Assembly: GCF_002155975.1 (NCBI RefSeq)
Contig: NZ_MUMI01000038.1
Coordinates: forward strand, 1 to 64,000
Direction of reading: 5' to 3'
Source: Amycolatopsis kentuckyensis
Lineage (GTDB): Bacteria; Actinomycetota; Actinomycetes; Mycobacteriales; Pseudonocardiaceae
DNA: 64,000 bases
A program made the translations under genes and the position numbers. The first letter of the stretch is position 1; each line of letters opens with the position of its first letter. Below are positions 59,662 to 64,000 of the stretch, one piece after another. Under the pieces are notes generated by a model that was given only the letters and a program-made list of their open reading frames with translations, searched no databases and was not told where the DNA came from.

Positions 59662-60795
59662 ATGTCCGACGGCCCGCCCACGATGGGTGTCGAAGAGGAG
59701 TTCCTCCTCGTGAACCCCCGCACCGGGCACGCTTCGCCGTGCGCCGAACCGGTGCTCGCCCGGTACCGGCACCACGGGCCGCTGCCCGACGGCGTCCGGG
59801 TGCACCGGGAACTGCGGCTCACGCAGCTCGAAGCCGCGAGCGGCGTCTGCGCGACGGCGGACGAGCTCCGCCACCAGCTGACCGCCGCGCGCCGCGTGCT
59901 GGCCGGCGCCGCGGCCGCCGAAGACTGCGCGCTCCTGGCCACCGGCACGCCGGCCGGGCCCGGACCGGCCACGCCGCCGCCCGCGAGCACCGGCCGCTAC
60001 GCCGAGATCGACGCCGCCTACGGTGCGGTCGTCGCCGACTACGAGGCCTGCGGGTGCCACGTGCACGTCGGGGTGCCCGATCCCGACACGGCGGTGGCCG
60101 TCGTCAACCACCTCGGCCGGTGGCTGCCCACGCTGCTCGCCCTTTCGGGCAATTCGCCGTTCGACCACGGGCGCGACACCGGCTACGACAGCTGGCGGAT
60201 GGTCCTGCAGTCCCGCTTCCCCGGCTCCGGCGTCGCCCCGCACCTGCGCGGGCACGCGGAGTACCGGCGGGCCGTCGAAACGCTGGTCGACTGCGGCGCG
60301 CTGGTGGACCCGGACCAGACGTTCTGGCTGGCCCGCCCGTCCGGCCGGTTCCCGACGGTCGAGTTCCGGGTCGCCGACACCGCGCTGACCGTCGACCACG
60401 CCGTGCTGCAGGCCCTGCTGAGCCGGGCCCTGGTGCAGCGGGCCCTGGCCGATCTCGCCGACGGCCGGGAAGCCGCGCCGCTGTCCCCGCAGGTGGCCGC
60501 GGCGGCCGTGTGGGCCGCGGCGCGCCACGGCCTCGGCGGGCAGCTCGTGGACGCCGCCGAGGAAACCCGCCGTCCGGCGTGGACGCTCGTCGACGACCTC
60601 CTGGCGCACGTCCGGGCGCCCCTGGAAGACAGCGGTGACCTGGCCGAGGCCCGGAAACTCGTCGACGCGGTGCGCGACGGCGGCACCGGCGCCGCGCAGC
60701 AGCGCGCGGCCGCCGGGCACGGGACGGCGGAAGCGGTGCGGTGGCTCACCGCCGCGACCGTGCCCACGACGCATGGAACGCTGCTGACCGGGTAG
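59662..60795 (+). CDS. GCS2/YbdK-type carboxylate-amine ligase (second copy)
   Basis: A 377-residue relative of the ligase at 57144. Shared hallmarks: MGVEEEFLLVNPRTGHA, RLTQLEAASGVCATADEL, ACGCHVHVGVPDPDTA, TVEFRVADTA. The two copies differ widely, so this is old divergence rather than a recent duplication. AAGGAG precedes the ATG. The iron redox enzyme gene follows after eight bases, most likely in one transcript. The substrate is unknown. Confidence 0.9.
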   Translation: MSDGPPTMGVEEEFLLVNPRTGHASPCAEPVLARYRHHGPLPDGVRVHRELRLTQLEAASGVCATADELRHQLTAARRVLAGAAAAEDCALLATGTPAGPGPATPPPASTGRYAEIDAAYGAVVADYEACGCHVHVGVPDPDTAVAVVNHLGRWLPTLLALSGNSPFDHGRDTGYDSWRMVLQSRFPGSGVAPHLRGHAEYRRAVETLVDCGALVDPDQTFWLARPSGRFPTVEFRVADTALTVDHAVLQALLSRALVQRALADLADGREAAPLSPQVAAAAVWAAARHGLGGQLVDAAEETRRPAWTLVDDLLAHVRAPLEDSGDLAEARKLVDAVRDGGTGAAQQRAAAGHGTAEAVRWLTAATVPTTHGTLLTG

Positions 60796-60803
60796 CCGGG
60801 ACC

Positions 60804-61796
60804 ATGACGACTTCCACCGCCGCGGCGGCCACCCTGCCCGCCGCGCGAGGCCCGCTTTCGGCTTCGGTGCTGGGCACTCTCCTGCGCGAGCAGCCGCGCG
60901 CGGAGCTGGCCTTCGACGGCGTCGCAGACGCCGACCCGCTCGGCGACGACCTCCAGCTGGCCCTGCACCTGTGCTACGAACTGCACTACCAGGGCCTGCC
61001 GGGGGTGTCCCCCGACTGGGAATGGGACCCGGAGCTGCTGCGCCTGCGCGGCGCGCTCGAGGCCCGGTTCCTCGCCGCGCTGCGCGACAACGTGGCCGGC
61101 GGCGACGACGTCCCGGCGGAACTCGACGCCCTGCTGGTCGAGCCGATCGACGTCGAAGGCGTTTCCCACCACCTGCGCGACCAGGGTGACTGGACGCAGA
61201 TGCGGGAGTACTTCACGCACCGCTCGATCTACCACCACAAGGAAGCCGACCCGCACGCGTGGGTGATCCCGCGGCTGCGCGGCCGCGCCAAGGCCGCGCT
61301 GGTGGCGGTGGAGTTCGACGAGTTCGGCGGCGGCCGCGCGGAGCTCGTGCACGCCCGCCTCTACGCCGACCTCCTGCGCGCGGCCGGCCTGCCCGACGGC
61401 TACCTGGAGCTCATCGACCAGGTCCCCGGTTCGATGCTCGCGGTGGTCAACATGATGTCGCTGTTCGGCCTGCACCGGTCCCTGCGGGGCGCTCTGTGCG
61501 GGCACTTCGCGGCGGCGGAGATCACCACGGCGCCGTCCGCGCAGCGGATGGACCAGGCCCTGCGCCGCCTGGACGCGCCGGAAGCGTGCCGGTTCTTCTA
61601 CACCGAGCACATCGAAGCGGACGCGGTCCACGAGCAGGTCATGCGCCACGACGTGCTCGGCGACCTGCTGGAGCAGGAGCCCGAGCTGGCCGCCGACGTC
61701 GTGTTCGGCATCCAGGCGACCGAGTTCCTGGAGGGCCGCTTCGGCGAGCAGGTGCTGAGCTGCTGGAAGGCCGGCAAGTCGTCCCTGCGGGCCTGA
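60804..61796 (+). CDS. iron-containing redox enzyme family protein (heme-oxygenase-like fold)
   Basis: A 330-residue protein of the iron-containing redox enzyme family (TENA/heme-oxygenase-like, HDO type). The likely metal residues lie in the LCYELHYQGLPGV, VEFDEFGGGRAELVHARLYADLL and FFYTEHIEADAVHEQVM segments, which have the E-x6-H-like and E-x-x-H-like spacings of di-iron helices. Some relatives are oxidases or oxygenases on amino-acid or fatty-acid substrates; the role here is unknown. The start at 60804 (MTTSTAAAAT) is preferred. It shares an operon with a GCS2-type ligase. Confidence 0.85.
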   Translation: MTTSTAAAATLPAARGPLSASVLGTLLREQPRAELAFDGVADADPLGDDLQLALHLCYELHYQGLPGVSPDWEWDPELLRLRGALEARFLAALRDNVAGGDDVPAELDALLVEPIDVEGVSHHLRDQGDWTQMREYFTHRSIYHHKEADPHAWVIPRLRGRAKAALVAVEFDEFGGGRAELVHARLYADLLRAAGLPDGYLELIDQVPGSMLAVVNMMSLFGLHRSLRGALCGHFAAAEITTAPSAQRMDQALRRLDAPEACRFFYTEHIEADAVHEQVMRHDVLGDLLEQEPELAADVVFGIQATEFLEGRFGEQVLSCWKAGKSSLRA

Positions 61797-61802
61797 GCCG
61801 GC

Positions 61803-61834
61803 GATGGCCTCCCGAGCCGAACCGGGAGGCCATC
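61803..61834. terminator. bidirectional hairpin terminator
   Basis: GATGGCCTCCCG and CGGGAGGCCATC, perfect 12-base arms with an 8-base loop, between the convergent redox-enzyme and CDGSH genes. Confidence 0.75.
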
Positions 61835-61838
61835 CTCG

Positions 61839-62021
61839 TCAGCCGTCCGCCTGGGTCCGGACATGTTTGCGGTGGCTGGTGTCGCAGAACGGGAACCGCT
61901 TGCTTCGCCGGCACGCGCACACCGCCACCAGGAACCGGTCGGACCGCACCAGCTCGCCCTCGGGGGTGGCCAGCTCGACCGGCCCCTCCACCAGGACCGG
62001 ACCGCCCGGGACGACGGTCAC
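61839..62021 (-). CDS. CDGSH iron-sulfur domain protein
   Basis: A small protein of about 60 residues. The CDGSH-type motif reads CACRRSKRFPFCDTSHRKH, with three Cys and one His able to bind a 2Fe-2S cluster. The first half (VTVVPGGPVLVEGPVEL) is standard for actinobacterial members. The GTG at 62021 gives this start; the GTG at 62051 would add ten residues and overlap the methyltransferase. It is downstream of and probably co-transcribed with that gene. Confidence 0.85.
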   Translation of the reverse strand: MTVVPGGPVLVEGPVELATPEGELVRSDRFLVAVCACRRSKRFPFCDTSHRKHVRTQADG

Positions 62022-62037
62022 GCGGCGAGGACCCCGC

Positions 62038-62757
62038 TCAGCGTTCGGCACGGAGCACCACCAGCTCTTCCATCCGCTGGCCGGGCTCGATCAGCCCGGC
62101 CGCCTCGAGGAACTCCGTCCGTCCGGAAAGGACCGGGCCGAACGGGATCCGGGCGCGCCGGGCCACCGACGTCCGCAAGCCCTGCGCCGCCAGCATTTCC
62201 CGCGACTTGTCCACATCGGACAGCGCCGACTGCACGAGCAGCATCGTCCCGCCCGGGCGCAGCAGCGTGCCCGCGGCGGCGCACAGCGGGTCCAGCAGCG
62301 CGCGGCCGTCCGGGCCCGCGTCCCAGCCCCGCGTGGACCGGATCGCCGGCGCCGGGGACGGCACGTACGGCGGATTCGCGACGACGACGTCGAACGGCCC
62401 CTCGCGCAGTGCTCTGGCGAGGCCTCCCCGGCACGGGCGCACGGCGAGCTGCCGGATCAGCGCGTTGAGCCGCGCCGAGGCCAGCGCCCGGCGCGAAAGG
62501 TCCACCGCCAGCACGGTTCCCGCCCCACGGCGGGCCAGGGTGATCGCCTGCGCACCGGTGCCGGTGCACAGGTCGAGCGCACGGGCGCCGGCCGGGATCG
62601 CCAGCTCGGCGATCGCCGACGCGAGCAGGGCGGTGTCTTCCTGGGGGCGGTAGACACCGGGCAGCCGCAGCATCCGCGGGGCGGACGGCACGGGCGAGTG
62701 GACGACGGACCGGGCGGCCAAGGGGCCCGGGCGGACGGGTTCCGCCGACGTGGTCAT
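62038..62757 (-). CDS. HemK2/MTQ2-like methyltransferase
   Basis: A 239-residue class I SAM methyltransferase. The SAM loop is ALDLCTGTGAQAI, acidic residue in VLAVDLSRRAL, and the catalytic NPPY in VVVANPPYVPSP, which marks HemK-type N5-glutamine (or N6-adenine) methyltransferases. The RGWDAGPDGRALLDPL stretch matches the HemK2 group. AAGGAGA precedes the ATG. It leads a two-gene unit with the CDGSH protein; the target is not known. Confidence 0.9.
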   Translation of the reverse strand: MTTSAEPVRPGPLAARSVVHSPVPSAPRMLRLPGVYRPQEDTALLASAIAELAIPAGARALDLCTGTGAQAITLARRGAGTVLAVDLSRRALASARLNALIRQLAVRPCRGGLARALREGPFDVVVANPPYVPSPAPAIRSTRGWDAGPDGRALLDPLCAAAGTLLRPGGTMLLVQSALSDVDKSREMLAAQGLRTSVARRARIPFGPVLSGRTEFLEAAGLIEPGQRMEELVVLRAER

Positions 62758-62822
62758 CGGGGTCTCCTTCACCTCACCGCGGTCCCGGCGCGATCGCCGG
62801 CGGACAACCGCGTCGCTCCGGC

Positions 62823-62847
62823 TTACCCGGCGATCACTGCCGCAAAC
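62823..62847 (-). promoter_or_regulatory. sigmaB/sigmaF-like promoter of methyltransferase-CDGSH unit
   Basis: Reading leftward: GTTT (62847-62844), 15 bases, GGGTAA (62828-62823), about 65 bases before the methyltransferase start. Confidence 0.55.
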
Positions 62848-62853
62848 GCCGGT

Positions 62854-62878
62854 GGTTGAGCCGTGCGCAGCCGGGTAT
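62854..62878 (+). promoter_or_regulatory. sigmaB/sigmaF-like promoter of small acidic gene
   Basis: GGTT (62854-62857), 15 bases, GGGTAT (62873-62878), 33 bases before the start codon. It is back to back with the preceding promoter. Confidence 0.55.
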
Positions 62879-62911
62879 CCGGTGCGGAAAGGACCGTGAA
62901 GGAGGGACGGA

Positions 62912-63076
62912 ATGACGTCCGGAGAACGCACGCAGCACCCGACCGAGCCCGCCGAAGGCGCCCGCGGGGACGACCCGCACGGCGACACCCCGGAAGCCCA
63001 GCGCGAAACCCTGCGCGGCGAGCAGGGCACGTCGGGCGGAGACGAGCACGACGACAGCGACCCGCAGTCGGGCTGA
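62912..63076 (+). CDS. small acidic, probably disordered protein (54 residues)
   Basis: A short gene of 54 codons: MTSGERTQHPTEPAEGARGD opening, then Gly/Asp/Glu/Gln-rich text with no hydrophobic core, ending GGDEHDDSDPQSG. The evidence for a real gene is a strong AAGGAGGG site, a stress-type promoter 33 bases upstream and a perfect terminator 18 bases after the stop. Composition predicts intrinsic disorder, as in small stress-protection proteins. No family is recognised. Confidence 0.75.
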   Translation: MTSGERTQHPTEPAEGARGDDPHGDTPEAQRETLRGEQGTSGGDEHDDSDPQSG

Positions 63077-63094
63077 GCCGCCTCGCCCGCACCC

Positions 63095-63129
63095 GGGGGT
63101 CGCGTTCGGACAGTCCGAACGCGACCCCC
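63095..63129. terminator. strong bidirectional terminator
   Basis: Perfect 16-base arms (63095-63110, 63114-63129) flank CAG, with GTTT after the stem on the plus strand. It serves the small acidic gene and the convergent ATP-grasp gene. Confidence 0.85.
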
Positions 63130-63140
63130 GTTTCTCGTGC

Positions 63141-64000
63141 TCAGTCGAACTCGAACGGCAGGGCGTCCACACAGGCCTGGTACTTCTGCACCATCTCGTG
63201 CTCGGTGTGCGCCGCGACGAACAGGTGCGCCAGCTCGAAGCTGTAGCTGTCCTGCTCCGGCAGCTCCGACAGCCGCTGCCCGACCTCCGGCACGATCTCG
63301 ATCTGGGTGCCGTCGATGCGGTTCTGCACCGTCGCGATCTCCTCGGGCGTCGGCACGCGCGTCACGACGCCGTCCTCGAACCGGCGCAGGTACCACTTGC
63401 CGGCGATCTGGTAGGTGCCCTTGCGGGACCGGCGGCCGGGGTCCTGGCCCAGGCCGAGGCGCACCATGATCTCGTGGTTGGCCACGCCGTCGACGAACTC
63501 GAACAGTTCGGCGTGCGACTGCGAGTGCCGCGGGTTGATCTCCAGCAGGCACACCTGGCCGGACTCGGGGTCGCAGAAGAACTCGATGCTGAAGGTGCCG
63601 TTGTCGAAGCCGATCCGCTTCATCACCCGCTCGGCGACGTCCCGCATCCGCTGGACCGGCTCCTCCCCCAGCTGCGACGGGTACTGGTGGCGCAGGAAGG
63701 ACGAGCTGTCCGGGTAGTTGATCGAGTCCAGGGCGCCGTAGACGGTGACCTCGCCCTGGTAGACGTATCCTTCGACGGCCGCCTGGACGCCGTGCAGCGC
63801 CGCTTCCGCCAGGCAGGCCGCGCCACCCACCCGGGCGATCTCCGGCGGGAGGTCGACCTGGTCGAGCACGTACCCGAACGGCTCCCCCACCCGGCCGACC
63901 CCGGCCCGGATCTCGGCCACGGCGTCGGCGAATTCCGTGTCGTTCGCGGCCTTGAAGGCCAGTTCGGAGGAGAAGGACTTCACCGGTTTGAGCCACATGG
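63141..64000 (-). CDS. ATP-grasp ligase (5' part missing)
   Basis: The last about 286 residues of an ATP-grasp enzyme; the start lies beyond the window, as the frame is open to the edge. The metal-binding hallmark is CLLEINPRHSQSHAELFEFVDG, and the ATP-binding region GFDNGTFSIEFFCDPESG precedes it. The C-terminal about 100 residues (GKWYLRRFEDGVVTRVPTPEEI) form a family-specific tail. ATP-grasp ligases join a carboxylate to an amine or thiol by an acyl-phosphate. Together with the two GCS2-type ligases it could build a gamma-glutamyl-type compound, but this is conjecture. Confidence 0.85.
   Translation of the reverse strand, partial: MWLKPVKSFSSELAFKAANDTEFADAVAEIRAGVGRVGEPFGYVLDQVDLPPEIARVGGAACLAEAALHGVQAAVEGYVYQGEVTVYGALDSINYPDSSSFLRHQYPSQLGEEPVQRMRDVAERVMKRIGFDNGTFSIEFFCDPESGQVCLLEINPRHSQSHAELFEFVDGVANHEIMVRLGLGQDPGRRSRKGTYQIAGKWYLRRFEDGVVTRVPTPEEIATVQNRIDGTQIEIVPEVGQRLSELPEQDSYSFELAHLFVAAHTEHEMVQKYQACVDALPFEFD

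Overview
The window is high-GC actinobacterial chromosome (GTG and ATG starts, strong AGGAG-type ribosome binding sites, many 4-base ATGA/GTGA gene overlaps, several apparently leaderless genes with a TANNNT box 6-7 bases before the start codon). Gene content (LacI/ROK/TetR/SARP regulators, a mycobacterial-type propane/phenol monooxygenase cluster, PF04672 methyltransferase, sigmaB/sigmaF-like promoters) fits a soil Pseudonocardiaceae, most like Amycolatopsis; this is inference from style, not a database result. I see no rRNA, tRNA, insertion sequence, prophage or CRISPR array.

Layout. 1-4.7 kb: a GGDEF signalling protein (cut by the window edge), a secreted hydrolase, a cytochrome P450 and a divergent methyltransferase. 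4.7-14 kb: a glycan-utilisation locus: secreted GH3 glycosidase, LacI repressor, sugar ABC transporter (binding lipoprotein plus two permeases, no ATPase) and intracellular GH31, around a regulatory region with several palindromes, one close to the CebR/CelR operator. 14-22 kb: small regulator/enzyme units (pentapeptide-repeat protein, TetR, YceI/MarR/ECM4-like transferase, small sigma factor, SDR, epoxide hydrolase, GNAT-TetR unit with three matching operator-like palindromes). 22-33.2 kb: a complete soluble di-iron monooxygenase operon (hydroxylase alpha, reductase, hydroxylase beta, coupling protein, amidohydrolase, DUF59 protein, alcohol dehydrogenase, dedicated GroEL) with a divergent GAF/Fis-type activator and two identical GTCTCA-N3-TGAGAC sites. 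33-47.9 kb: regulators and single enzymes, including an operon joining an epoxide hydrolase to an AlkZ-type DNA glycosylase, a SARP-family ATPase regulator, and an ArsR-SRPBCC pair. 48-52.9 kb: a tightly overlapped sulfonate/sulfur-compound operon (binding protein, ATPase, permease, flavin monooxygenase, TauD-like dioxygenase) closed by a 34-bp perfect palindrome. 53-56.5 kb: esterase, M20 peptidase, PLP decarboxylase.

56.5-63.1 kb is the most coherent unusual region. Hemerythrin, two GCS2-type ligases, a STAS protein without the usual phosphorylatable serine, an iron redox enzyme, a CDGSH protein, a HemK-type methyltransferase and a 54-residue acidic protein are preceded by six GTTT/GNNT-N15-17-GGGTA-like promoters, two pairs of them back to back. 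It looks like a stress-sigma-factor island for redox and iron handling. Inside it sits an orphan gene (58384) with a strong leader hairpin. The window ends inside an ATP-grasp ligase gene.
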